Of a DNA stretch of 64,000 nt, positions 18,180-26,590 are shown one piece after another (the stretch's first letter is position 1; each line of letters begins with the position of its first letter). Both the position numbers and the translations under genes were made by a program. The notes beneath the pieces are model-generated. The model did not search any database, was not told the DNA's origin, and saw only the letters and a list, made by a program, of their open reading frames with translations. The stretch is from contig DATKBT010000025.1 of the NCBI GenBank assembly GCA_035546295.1, positions 124,001 through 188,000 of the forward strand, in the 5' to 3' direction. The stretch comes from DATKBT01 sp035546295. Its GTDB lineage: Bacteria > Acidobacteriota > Thermoanaerobaculia > Multivoradales > Multivoraceae.

Positions 18180-19313
18180 TTGCGGGTGGGCATCGTCGGC
18201 TACGAGCTCGAGGACGAGAGCACCGGTGTCGGCCGCGCGCTCGCGGGTCTGCTCGCCGGTGCGGCCGCGGAGGCTCCCTCCTCGTGGCGCTTCGTGGTCT
18301 TCCTGAGGCGTCCGCTCCAGCATCCGGTGTTGGCGAGCGAGCGGATCGAGGCGGCGGTCCAGGAGGGAGGCAGTCGGTTCTCGCGGCCGGTCCTGTGGGA
18401 GCAGATCGAGCTCCCGCGAGAGATCGTGCGCCAGCGGGTCGAGCTGGTCTTTTCGCCCTCGTACAGCCTGCCGCCGAGGACCGGGCTGCCCGGCGTCGTC
18501 ACCGTCCATGACCTCTCGTTCGAGCGGCTCCCGCAGGAGTTCGGCTGGCGGGAGCGGTGGCGCCGCAGGATCCTCGCTCGCCGCGCGTGTCGGATCGCGC
18601 GGCGGGTGCTGGTCGATGCAAGGGTCATCGCGGCCGAGATCCGGGAGCGCTACGGCGTCAGCGCCGGGCGGCTCGGCGTCGTGCCGCTGGCGGTGGAGGA
18701 GTCCTTTCGGCCGGCCGGCGACGAGGCGAGCCGCCGAGAGGACCAGGAGCAGCTGCGCGAGCTCGGAATCGAGCCTCCCTTCCTCCTGCACGTGGGGTCG
18801 CTGCTCGAACGCCGGCGGCCGGCTGCGCTGCTCGCCGCGCTGCGCGCGGCGCAGTCGATCGATCCGAGCCAGCGGCTGGTGCTCGCCGGCCCGAACCGGC
18901 TGCGGCGCCCCGAGGACCTCGATCGCCTGCTCGAGAACGAGGACCTCGCGGGATCGGTGGTGCGAACCGGCTGGGTCTCCGATCGCGCCCTGGTCGCGCT
19001 CTATCGCGCAGCCACGGCAACGCTGTCGCTCTCGAGCTACGAAGGCTTCTGCCTGCCGCCCCTCGAGTCGCTGGCCTGCGGGACGCCGGCGGTGGTGGAC
19101 TCCGCGCCGGGCCTCGCCGACCTGTGGCCCGAGTATCCGTTCCGGGTGGGCGCGGATAGCCACCAGGAGCTGGCGCGGGTGGTCAGGCGCGCGATCGAGG
19201 TGCGCTCGACGGGCGAGTGGTCGCCGGTCGCCGCCATCGAGCGGGTGCGGCGCACCAGCTGGCGGTCGGCGGCGCGCTCCTGGATGGGCGAGCTGGAGCG
19301 GGCCTGCGCATGA
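18180..19313 (+). CDS. GT4 glycosyltransferase
   Basis: 377 residues, GT-B fold. N-terminal domain starts MRVGIVGYELEDESTGVGRAL and has VVTVHDLSFERLPQEFG; the C-terminal donor-binding domain has PPFLLHVGSLLERRRP, VVRTGWVSDRALVALYRAA and the retaining GT4 motif SSYEGFCLPPLESLACGTPAVV (E-x7-E). It transfers a sugar from a nucleotide donor during surface polysaccharide assembly. TTG 18180 has AAGGAG 9 bases upstream; the ATG at 18175 is in another frame. First gene of a five-gene plus-strand run with overlapping stops and starts. Confidence 0.9.
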   Translation: MRVGIVGYELEDESTGVGRALAGLLAGAAAEAPSSWRFVVFLRRPLQHPVLASERIEAAVQEGGSRFSRPVLWEQIELPREIVRQRVELVFSPSYSLPPRTGLPGVVTVHDLSFERLPQEFGWRERWRRRILARRACRIARRVLVDARVIAAEIRERYGVSAGRLGVVPLAVEESFRPAGDEASRREDQEQLRELGIEPPFLLHVGSLLERRRPAALLAALRAAQSIDPSQRLVLAGPNRLRRPEDLDRLLENEDLAGSVVRTGWVSDRALVALYRAATATLSLSSYEGFCLPPLESLACGTPAVVDSAPGLADLWPEYPFRVGADSHQELARVVRRAIEVRSTGEWSPVAAIERVRRTSWRSAARSWMGELERACA

Positions 19314-20209
19314 CCACCACGGTGCTCGTCGTCAACTTCAACGGCAGGCGGTGGATCGACCGCTGCCTGAGCAGCGTCCCCGTCTCTCGCCGGGTCGAGG
19401 TGATCGTGCTCGACAACGGGTCGACCGACGACTCGGTGGCGCTGGTCCGCGATCGCCACCCCCGGGTCCGGGTCGTCGAGCTCGGGGAGAACCTGGGGTT
19501 CGGTGCCGCCAACAACCGCGGCGAGCAGCTCGCCGGCGGCGACCGGTTGCTCTTGCTCAACCCCGACGCGTGGCTCGATTCAGGGGCGCTCGCTGTGCTC
19601 GAGTCGGCGCTCGAGAGCTCGCCGCGGCTGGCGGCGGTCGCGCCGCGCCTGCGCGATCCCGACGGGCGCGCGCAGTTCACGTGGTATCCGGAGTGCGGAG
19701 TGATCGGCGAGGCGATCCAGCTCTGGCGCAACCGGCGCTCCGGCGCCTGGACGCGCGGGCGGCTCGAGATCGTGCTGCGAGCGCTGACCGGCCCGGGCTG
19801 GCTCACCGCCGCCTGCCTGCTCGTCCGCCGCGAGGCCTTTCGCCAGATCAAGGGCTTCGACGAGAGCTTCTTCCTCTACTTCGAGGACGTCGACCTCTGT
19901 CGCCGGCTGACGCGCACGGGATGGAGGCTGTCGAAGGAGGAGCGAGCGGGCGCCGTGCACGTCGGCTCGGTCGGCCTGCGCGCAGAAGGCCCGGCCGGCA
20001 GTCTCGGAGCCACCGCCCTCGAGTACCGGATCAGTCAGCTCCGCTACTACCGGAAGCATCGGCCTCGGTGGGAGGTGGCCCTGCTGCGCCGGCGTCTGGA
20101 GCGCCGATTCTGCGGCCCGGACGCGGCGCCGCGCCTGCGGCAGGGCATCCTCGCCGCCCTTCACCGGGATGCCGAGCGGTCCTCGCCGTCGCCTCCGCCC
20201 TCGCCGTAG
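19310..20209 (+). CDS. GT2 glycosyltransferase, rhamnosyltransferase-like
   Basis: 299 residues. Begins MTTTVLVVNFNGRRWIDRCL, then VIVLDNGSTDDSV, ENLGFGAANNRG, LLLLNPDAWLD (DxD-type metal site), LLVRREAFRQIKGFDESFFLYFEDVDLCRRL. The EDVDL motif is typical of WbbL-type rhamnosyl or related inverting transferases. A short basic C-terminal tail lacks membrane helices. The ATG overlaps the previous stop (CATGA). Likely adds one sugar to an exopolysaccharide or O-antigen repeat; the specificity cannot be read. Confidence 0.9.
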   Translation: MTTTVLVVNFNGRRWIDRCLSSVPVSRRVEVIVLDNGSTDDSVALVRDRHPRVRVVELGENLGFGAANNRGEQLAGGDRLLLLNPDAWLDSGALAVLESALESSPRLAAVAPRLRDPDGRAQFTWYPECGVIGEAIQLWRNRRSGAWTRGRLEIVLRALTGPGWLTAACLLVRREAFRQIKGFDESFFLYFEDVDLCRRLTRTGWRLSKEERAGAVHVGSVGLRAEGPAGSLGATALEYRISQLRYYRKHRPRWEVALLRRRLERRFCGPDAAPRLRQGILAALHRDAERSSPSPPPSP

Positions 20210-20496
20210 CGTTCGGCCTCCGAGCGTGCCGACACGCGCCGATTCGGCATCGGTCGATCGTGCCGCGCGCCTCGCTCCGGTCGAGGAATCCGGGGGGTTG
20301 CGTGTGGTAGCTTGCCGCGGTGACGAAGCGCCAGGGTGCGGGGTCGGATCTTGCGGGGGGCGACGCGCAGAGCGAGTCTCCGAAGCGCCCTGCGGCGGGT
20401 CCTGCGCTCTGAGGGCCGATCCACGGCGGGCATCGGACGCCGCGGTCGCCGGCAAACCCTCAGCGTTCGTTCCCGCAGGGCCCTTCGATGCTCTGA

Positions 20497-20880
20497 ATGC
20501 TGCTCATGCTCTGGTACGTGGTGATCGCGGGCGTCGTCGGCATCGCGGCGGCCTTCGCCGTCGGCCGGCTGGTGCTCGTCGCGCGCAGGCGGTACGCGGC
20601 GTTGCTGGCCGCCGTCGAGCTCTGCCAGCGTCAGCTCACCGAGCTGCGTTCGGCGGTCGACCGGGAGGGCGCTGGGGTCGCCGAGATCAGGAGCCTGCTG
20701 AACGACACCGTGGCGCCCGGCGTCGCTCGCCTCGAGCGCGCTCGCAGCCTGGCGCAAGCGGCGCGCGAGATCGAGCGCAGCGTGGAGCGCGGGACGATCG
20801 AGCCGCAGGGCGCGTCGGTCCTGATCGAGGAGCTCGAGCGTCTGGAGGTCGAGGTGCTGGCTGGTGACCAGGGCTACTGA
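20497..20880 (+). CDS. Small membrane-anchored coiled-coil protein
   Basis: 127 residues: one N-terminal helix (YVVIAGVVGIAAAFAVGRLVLV), then a long amphipathic helical region rich in Leu/Glu/Arg (AAVELCQRQLTELRSAVDREG, ARLERARSLAQAAREIERSVERG, VLIEELERLEVEVL). This layout fits a cytoplasmic coiled coil tethered to the membrane. The upstream 287 bases (20210-20496) contain no recognised feature, and the start lacks a strong Shine-Dalgarno sequence, so the start is uncertain. It overlaps the next glycosyltransferase by 17 bases. No family recognised; a scaffolding role in polysaccharide synthesis is conjecture. Confidence 0.55.
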   Translation: MLLMLWYVVIAGVVGIAAAFAVGRLVLVARRRYAALLAAVELCQRQLTELRSAVDREGAGVAEIRSLLNDTVAPGVARLERARSLAQAAREIERSVERGTIEPQGASVLIEELERLEVEVLAGDQGY

Positions 20881-22051
20881 CGCGCCCGCACGGGGCGCCG
20901 GGCCGCAGCGAGTGCGCATCGGCCTCGACGTCGGCAAGGGGCTGGGGACGCTCGACGGGATCGGGCGCTATACCCGGGGACTGCTCGCCGGCCTGCGCGA
21001 GGTCGAGGCCGAGCTGCCGCCGGCCGAGCGGTTCGATTACGTGCTCTTTCCGCTGTTCCGCTGTGCGCGAGTGATTCAGCCTGGCGAGCTGCTCGGCGGC
21101 GAGGCGGCGCCGAACGGATCCTTCCGCTTCGTGGAGCGGACGCCAGCGCCCGGTGAGGTCGACCTCTTCCACGCGACGGCATGGGCGTTGCCCGTGGCCT
21201 ACCGCGGGCCGGTCGCGCTCACTCTGTACGACCTCACGTTCACGAGCCTCGCCGAACGCCACACGCGGGAGAACCGGGCACACTGTCTGATCGGGCTCGC
21301 CCGCGCCCTGGCGCGGGGCGGCGCGTTGTGCGCGATCTCGGCGAGCGTTCGCGACCAGGCTGCCCGCTGGCTGGGCATCGACGCCGCCAGCATCGGGGTG
21401 GCGGCGCCCGCGGTCGACCCCGGCTTTCGGCCGCAGCCGGCCGAAGCGATCGAGCGAGCACGTGCCGAGCTGTCGATCGACCGACCGTACGTCCTGGCTT
21501 TGGGAACGCGCGAGCCGCGCAAGAACCTCCCCCGCCTGCTCGAGGCATGGAGCCTGCTAGCGCGCGACGTGCGGGAGGGCCGTCTCCTGGTCCTGGCCGG
21601 AGGCGAGGGATGGAGCGGCAGCCATGCGGCCGAGCCGATCGACCGGCTCTCCGAGCGCCTGGGGGTGGCGGCAGAGGTCAGGGCGTTGGGCCACGTTCCC
21701 GACGAGCTGCTGCCGGCGCTCTACGCGGGGGCGTCGGTCTTCGCCTACCCCTCGCTCGGCGAGGGCTTCGGCCTGCCGCCGCTCGAAGCCATGGCCTGCG
21801 GCACACCGGTGGTGGCCTCCGACCGGCCGGCGCTTCCGGAGGTGCTGGGCGACGCCGCCGTGCTGGTCGATCCGGAGTCCCCCCAGCGCCTCGCCGACGC
21901 GATCGCGGAGCTGCTGGCGGAGAACGATCGCGCTCGCTCGCTTCGCGAGGCCGGCTCGAGGTGGGTCGAGCGCTACACGTGGCGCCGGACGGCGGAAGCG
22001 GTGCGCGATCTGTGGCGGCGCCTGCTCGAGCGGCCGGCGGGGCCGGGCTGA
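20864..22051 (+). CDS. GT4 glycosyltransferase
   Basis: 395 residues, GT-B fold. VRIGLDVGKGLGTLDGIGRYTRGLLAGL opens the acceptor domain; LTLYDLTFTSLAERH precedes the linker; the donor domain has YVLALGTREPRKNLPRLLEAW, EVRALGHVPDELLPALYAGA and the motif PSLGEGFGLPPLEAMACGTPVVASDRPALPE split over two strands. Resembles mannosyl/rhamnosyl transferases of capsule loci. GTG start inside the previous gene; its stop shares one base with the next ATG (TGATG), so translation is probably coupled. Confidence 0.92.
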   Translation: MTRATDAPARGAGPQRVRIGLDVGKGLGTLDGIGRYTRGLLAGLREVEAELPPAERFDYVLFPLFRCARVIQPGELLGGEAAPNGSFRFVERTPAPGEVDLFHATAWALPVAYRGPVALTLYDLTFTSLAERHTRENRAHCLIGLARALARGGALCAISASVRDQAARWLGIDAASIGVAAPAVDPGFRPQPAEAIERARAELSIDRPYVLALGTREPRKNLPRLLEAWSLLARDVREGRLLVLAGGEGWSGSHAAEPIDRLSERLGVAAEVRALGHVPDELLPALYAGASVFAYPSLGEGFGLPPLEAMACGTPVVASDRPALPEVLGDAAVLVDPESPQRLADAIAELLAENDRARSLREAGSRWVERYTWRRTAEAVRDLWRRLLERPAGPG

Positions 22052-24690
22052 TGCGCGACCTCGTCGCCTGCACCATCGTCTCGAAGAACTACCTGCCGTT
22101 CGCGCGGGTGCTGGCGCGCTCCTTCCTCGAGCACCATCCACGCAGCCGGTTCGTGGTCTGCCTGGTCGACCGCGTCGATGGCGCGTTCGATCCCGACGCC
22201 GAGCCCTTCCAGGTGGTCGAGATCGAGCGCCTGCCGATCGACGAGCTGACCGACTTCTGCTTCAAGTACACGATCCTCGAGCTCAACACCGCGGTCAAGC
22301 CGGCCTTCCTGCGCTACCTCTTCGAGCGGCCGGATGCGCCCGAGAAGCTGATCTACTTCGATCCCGACATCGTCGTCTACCGCCGGCTCGACGAGCTGTC
22401 CCGTCTGCTCGACGAGCACGCGGTCGTGCTCACGCCGCACCTGGATTCTCCCATCGAGGACGACCTGCATCCCGGCGAGCTGCAGATCCTCCAGTCCGGC
22501 TCGTTCAACCTCGGCTTCATCGCGCTGTCGGGCGCCGAACGTTCGCGGCCGCTGCTCGACTGGTGGCATCGCCGGGTCTACGACCGCTGCGTGGTCGACG
22601 TTCCCAAGGGGCTGTTCGTCGATCAGAAGTGGATCGACCTGGTCCCCGGCCTGTTTCCCGGAGTCTTCGTCCATCGCGATCCGGGGTCCAACGTCGCCTA
22701 CTGGAACCTGCACGCGCGCACGGTCGAGGGCGAGCCTCCGGACCCGACCTGCAACGGCCGGCCCCTCGTGTTCTTCCATTTCAGCGGGATCGAGCCCGAA
22801 GCTCTCGGCAGGGTCTCGAAGCACCAGAACCGGTTCACGCTCGGCGACCTGGGCCGAGGGGTGCGGGCGCTCTACGAGGACTACCGGCATCGCCTGCTCG
22901 CAGCCGGGTTCGATCAAACGCGAGCGTGGCCGTACGCCTTCGCGCGCTTCGACAACGGGATCCTGATCCCCGACGTTGCCCGCTCCCTCTACCACTCGCT
23001 CGGCCCCGGGCGACGTCGCTTCGAGAACCCGTTCGCGACCGGGCCGGGCAGCTTCTTCGACTGGCTCAACCGGCCGGTCAAGCCGCGGGCGGGTAGCGGC
23101 GGCGCGATCACCCAGCTGCTACACCACGTCTACCGATCGCGCGACGACCTGCTGCTGGGTTTCCCCGATCTGTTCGAGCGCGACGCCGGCCGATTCGTCG
23201 ACTGGGTGCTCGAGGGCGGCCAGCACGACTACCGCCTCGACCGTGCCTTCGTGGAGCCCATCGCGGGGATCGCTGCGGCCGTTTCGGCCGGCGGCGCCGA
23301 GCTCGAGCGCGGGGCCTCGATGGTTTCGAGCGCGCGGGGCCTCGCCAGGCGCGCCTATCGCTCCGAGACGGCGCGGGCTCTCAAGCGGCGGGTCAAGCGC
23401 ACGATCGGCGAGACCCGGACGCGGGCGATCAAGCAGCGGCTGCGACCGGGCGCCCCGAGCGATGACCGTGCCGGTCGCGGCGTGATCGCGGATCGGATCT
23501 CGGACCTCGCGATCGTTCGCTTCGGCGTGAACCTGTGCGGCTACTTCACCGCTGAGAGCGGGATGGGGCAGGGGGTGCGGGGAATCGCACGGTCCTTCGA
23601 GCGGGCCGGCGTCCCGACCGCGCTGGCCAATCTCGAGCTCGGGGTGGCGTCGCGCACCGGCGACCGCTCCTTCCAGGACTTCGCCGACACCTTCGACTAC
23701 GACGTCAACGTCTTCTTCGTCAATGCCGACCAGGTCCCGCACGTCGCCGAACATCTCGGCCACGAGAAGTTCCGCCGCAAGGTCAACGTCGGGTTCTGGC
23801 TCTGGGAGCTCGAGCGGTTCCCGGCGAGCTGGCGCTCGTCGTTCGAGCCCTTCCACGAGATCTGGACCCCCAGCTCGTTCTGCGTCGGCGCCATCGGTTC
23901 GGTGGCCCCGATCCCGGTGCGGCGGGTGCCGCTCGCGGTCGAGGGCCGGCCGGTCGGCGAGGACGCCTTGTTGGCGCTGCGCGCGCGCCTGGGCCTCGAT
24001 TCCGATCGCTTCACCTTCCTGTTCACCTACGACTACCTGAGCTATCCCGAGCGCAAGAACCCGGCGGGGCTGATCCGCGCCTTCAAGCGCGCGTTCGCGG
24101 CCGACGACCCGGTGCGTCTCGTGCTCAAGACCATCAACCGCCTGCACGCGGAGGGCGAGGCCCGCGCTCTCGAGGAGGAGGCCGACGGCTGGCCGATCCG
24201 CTTCTTCGACGCGTACCTAGAGCGCGCAGAGGTCGACCTGTTGCCTGCGGTCGCCGACTGCTACGTGTCGCTCCACCGCTCGGAAGGCTTCGGCCTCACC
24301 CTGGCGGAGGCGATGGCGGCCGGCACCCCGGTGATCGCCACCGACTACGCCGGCAGCGTCGACTTTCTGGGCGTGGGCGACGGGTTTCCGGTGCGCTACG
24401 ACCTGGTCGAGCTCGATCGCGACGTCGGCCCCTATCCGGCCGGGGCGCGCTGGGCGGAGCCCGACGAGGAGCACGCGGCCGAGCAGATGCGCGCGGTGTT
24501 CGACCGGCGCGAGGAGGCGGCGATCGTGGCTCGGCGCGGTCAGGAGCGGGTCGAGCGCGAGCTCGGCGTCGACGCCGTGGCGCGCGTGCTGCGCGCTCGC
24601 CTGCGCACCATCGTCGAGCGCGTCAACGGCCCGCGCGGAGAGACCTTCGGGCTGGAGGACGACGGCGAGTCATCGCGTATCGGCGAATGA
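22051..24690 (+). CDS. Bifunctional glycosyltransferase: GT8-like domain fused to GT4 domain
   Basis: 879 residues. Residues 1-about 320 form a GT-A nucleotide-sugar domain: CTIVSKNYLPFARVLARSFLEHHP, KPAFLRYLFE, EKLIYFDPDIVVYRRLDEL (DxD at about 103-105), SFNLGFIALSG, FVDQKWIDLVP and VVFFHFSG-like VFFHFSGIEP. A variable region with a basic segment (RRAYRSETARALKRRVKR) links to a GT4 domain (about 485-850): VNLCGYFTAESGMGQGVRGIA, VNVGFWLWELERFP, FLFTYDYLSYPERKNPAGLIRAF, SLHRSEGFGLTLAEAMAAGTPVIATDYAGS. Two different transferase folds in one chain suggest two consecutive sugar additions by one polypeptide. Last gene of the plus-strand run. Confidence 0.88.
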   Translation: MRDLVACTIVSKNYLPFARVLARSFLEHHPRSRFVVCLVDRVDGAFDPDAEPFQVVEIERLPIDELTDFCFKYTILELNTAVKPAFLRYLFERPDAPEKLIYFDPDIVVYRRLDELSRLLDEHAVVLTPHLDSPIEDDLHPGELQILQSGSFNLGFIALSGAERSRPLLDWWHRRVYDRCVVDVPKGLFVDQKWIDLVPGLFPGVFVHRDPGSNVAYWNLHARTVEGEPPDPTCNGRPLVFFHFSGIEPEALGRVSKHQNRFTLGDLGRGVRALYEDYRHRLLAAGFDQTRAWPYAFARFDNGILIPDVARSLYHSLGPGRRRFENPFATGPGSFFDWLNRPVKPRAGSGGAITQLLHHVYRSRDDLLLGFPDLFERDAGRFVDWVLEGGQHDYRLDRAFVEPIAGIAAAVSAGGAELERGASMVSSARGLARRAYRSETARALKRRVKRTIGETRTRAIKQRLRPGAPSDDRAGRGVIADRISDLAIVRFGVNLCGYFTAESGMGQGVRGIARSFERAGVPTALANLELGVASRTGDRSFQDFADTFDYDVNVFFVNADQVPHVAEHLGHEKFRRKVNVGFWLWELERFPASWRSSFEPFHEIWTPSSFCVGAIGSVAPIPVRRVPLAVEGRPVGEDALLALRARLGLDSDRFTFLFTYDYLSYPERKNPAGLIRAFKRAFAADDPVRLVLKTINRLHAEGEARALEEEADGWPIRFFDAYLERAEVDLLPAVADCYVSLHRSEGFGLTLAEAMAAGTPVIATDYAGSVDFLGVGDGFPVRYDLVELDRDVGPYPAGARWAEPDEEHAAEQMRAVFDRREEAAIVARRGQERVERELGVDAVARVLRARLRTIVERVNGPRGETFGLEDDGESSRIGE

Positions 24691-25049
24691 GCCGTCGACC
24701 GCGCCCCAGTCGATTCGAAGGCTGGAGCCTGTCCGAGTCTTCGAGATCGGTTCTACGGATGTCCGCGGCGACGCGGCGCAGGCGCTGGGCTCGCTGCGCC
24801 TCGCGGGGCTCAGCGCACCTCACCGCTTCTCGTTTTGGCTCGCGCACGTTGCGCGCCCCTCAGCTCGGAGTGGAGCCAGGACGACATTGCTGGCCTCTGA
24901 TGTTCTACTCAACACATCGAGGGTCCAGGGATTCGAGAGATCTGGTTCTACGGCTGTCCGCGGCGACGCGCCGAAGGCGCATGGAGCCGCGAGAAATCGC
25001 TAGCCGGAGATCTGCTATAGCGCGCGCAGCGCGCCAAGCAGATCGGAGG
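24691..25049. other. Gene-free interval holding repeat R2
   Basis: 359 bases between two convergent operons. Filled mainly by the inverted copy of repeat family R (24749-25053), with a less GC-rich unique segment at about 24878-24943. No gene recognised. Confidence 0.8.
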
Positions 25050-25053
25050 CTAG
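24749..25053 (-). repeat. Intergenic repeat family R, copy 2 (composite, inverted)
   Basis: On the minus strand it opens at 25053 with ctagcctccgatctgctt, a palindromic unit spanning 25053-25000, followed by gatttctcgcggctcc, matching copy R1 at 16514-16585. The end block ggttctacgg-tgtccgcggcgacgcg appears twice (plus-strand starts 24749 and 24944) with a 66-base unique segment between the blocks, so this copy looks like two partial elements joined. The CTAG at 25050-25053 contains the stop codon of the sugar transferase gene. Confidence 0.85.
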
Positions 25054-26477
25054 TACGCGTTGCGGGCGATCCCGTGGCGCAGCGTCATCCACAGGATCTT
25101 GAGGTCGAGCGCGAGGGTCCAGTTCTCGATGTAGTAGAGGTCGAACTGGATGCGCTTCTTGATCGAGGTGTTGCCGCGCCAGCCGTTGACCTGGGCCCAG
25201 CCGGTAAGCCCCGACTTGACGCGGTGGCGCAGCATGTAGTTCGGGATCTTGTGCTTGAACTCGCTGACGAAGGCGGGACGCTCGGGACGAGGGCCGACCA
25301 GCGACATCTCGCCCTTGAACACGTTCCAGAGCTGCGGCAGCTCGTCGAGCGAGCAGCGGCGTAGGAAGGCGCCGACCCGCGTGCGCCGGGGGTCGTCCTC
25401 GACCGCCCAGATCGGGCCGGTCGAGATCTCGGCGTCGACCCGCATCGAGCGGAGCTTCAGGATGAAGAAGGGCCTGCCGTCCAAGCCCATGCGCTCCTGG
25501 CGGTAGAAGACCGGACCACGGTCCTCGAGCCAGATCGCCAGTGCGATGAACGGCACCACCGGCAGCAGGCACAGGATCGCGGCGGCCGAGATCAGCAGGT
25601 CGATCCCGCGCTTCGCCAGGCTCTGCCAGCCCTCGAGCGGCACCTGCGACAGGTTGATCATCGGCGTGCCGTCGAGATCCTCGAGCCCGGCGCGCAGCGT
25701 GGCGTACTGGAGCAGGTCCGGAACCAGGCGGATCTCGACGCACTCGCTCGACACCTGGTCGAGCAGACGGAGGATCTTCTTGTGGGCGTCGAGCGGCAGC
25801 GCGATCATCAGCTGGTCGACGCCGTGCCGCTCGATCATCTCGCCGGTGTCGGCGACACGTCCGAGCACGGGCACGCCGAAGAAAGACGCCTGGGCGATCC
25901 CAGGATCGTCGTCGACGAAGCCGACCACATCGAAGCCGAGCTCGCGGTGGGCCAGGATCTTCTCGGTGATCTCGCGCCCGACGACACCGGCGCCGACCAC
26001 CAGGATGCGGCGCAGGTGGTGGCCGCGACGGCGCAGGGAGCGCAGCAGGGCGCGCAGCGAGAAGCGCGTCGCGGCGACCGACGCAACGCCGACGACGAAG
26101 AACAGGACCAGGAAGGCGCGGCTGTAGGTGAAGGGCTCGAGGCTGCCGGGCTCGCGGGGCGGTCGCCAGAACGCGGTGACGCCCGCCAGCAGCACCACCG
26201 CGAGGAGGTTGGCCACGAACAGCGAAAAGAACTCCTCGACGCGGCTCTGCCCCCGGCGGATCTGGTAGAGGCCGTGGAAGTAGAAGACGATCGGCCACAC
26301 CACCACGATGAACGGCAGGAGCTGCAGGTAGGGGCCGAACGCCGGGGTGTTCTTGGTCAGCGGGACGACCTGCAGGTCGAAGCGCAGGTACCAGGCCGCC
26401 ATGAAGGCGGCCGCGGTCGCTGCCAGGTCGCCGAGCAGGAACAGCGCGGTCGTCTCGCGATGCCGCTGGCGAATCAC
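25050..26477 (-). CDS. Polyprenyl-phosphate sugar-phosphotransferase, WcaJ/exopolysaccharide type
   Basis: 475 residues. Four to five N-terminal membrane helices (about 10-140), a nucleotide-binding CoA-binding-like middle (RRILVVGAGVVGREITEKI, FVDDDP), a further helix near residue 290, then the catalytic sugar-transferase domain: KRGIDLLISAAAILCLLP, VFYRQERMGLDGRPFFILKLRSM, DELPQLWNVFKGEMSLVGPRPERP and KSGLTGWAQVNGWRGNT. It moves a sugar-1-phosphate from a UDP-sugar to undecaprenyl phosphate, starting repeat-unit synthesis at the cytoplasmic face. GTG start. Last gene of the minus-strand GT run, converging with the plus-strand GT run. Confidence 0.95.
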   Translation of the reverse strand: MIRQRHRETTALFLLGDLAATAAAFMAAWYLRFDLQVVPLTKNTPAFGPYLQLLPFIVVVWPIVFYFHGLYQIRRGQSRVEEFFSLFVANLLAVVLLAGVTAFWRPPREPGSLEPFTYSRAFLVLFFVVGVASVAATRFSLRALLRSLRRRGHHLRRILVVGAGVVGREITEKILAHRELGFDVVGFVDDDPGIAQASFFGVPVLGRVADTGEMIERHGVDQLMIALPLDAHKKILRLLDQVSSECVEIRLVPDLLQYATLRAGLEDLDGTPMINLSQVPLEGWQSLAKRGIDLLISAAAILCLLPVVPFIALAIWLEDRGPVFYRQERMGLDGRPFFILKLRSMRVDAEISTGPIWAVEDDPRRTRVGAFLRRCSLDELPQLWNVFKGEMSLVGPRPERPAFVSEFKHKIPNYMLRHRVKSGLTGWAQVNGWRGNTSIKKRIQFDLYYIENWTLALDLKILWMTLRHGIARNAY

Positions 26478-26590
26478 CTCGACCCGCTCCTCGTCAACTT
26501 CCGATCCCCTGCGCTCCGATGGTTTCGAGCCCGACCGATGCTCCGAGCCTGACCCGACGAGCCCTGACTTCCCCAGCCCTGATTCAGTCT

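Noticed and set aside
16779..19163. 794-codon minus-strand ORF across the lipoprotein and GT4 genes
   Set aside because: It runs antisense through a clear GT4 gene and through the MITE; no recognisable protein.
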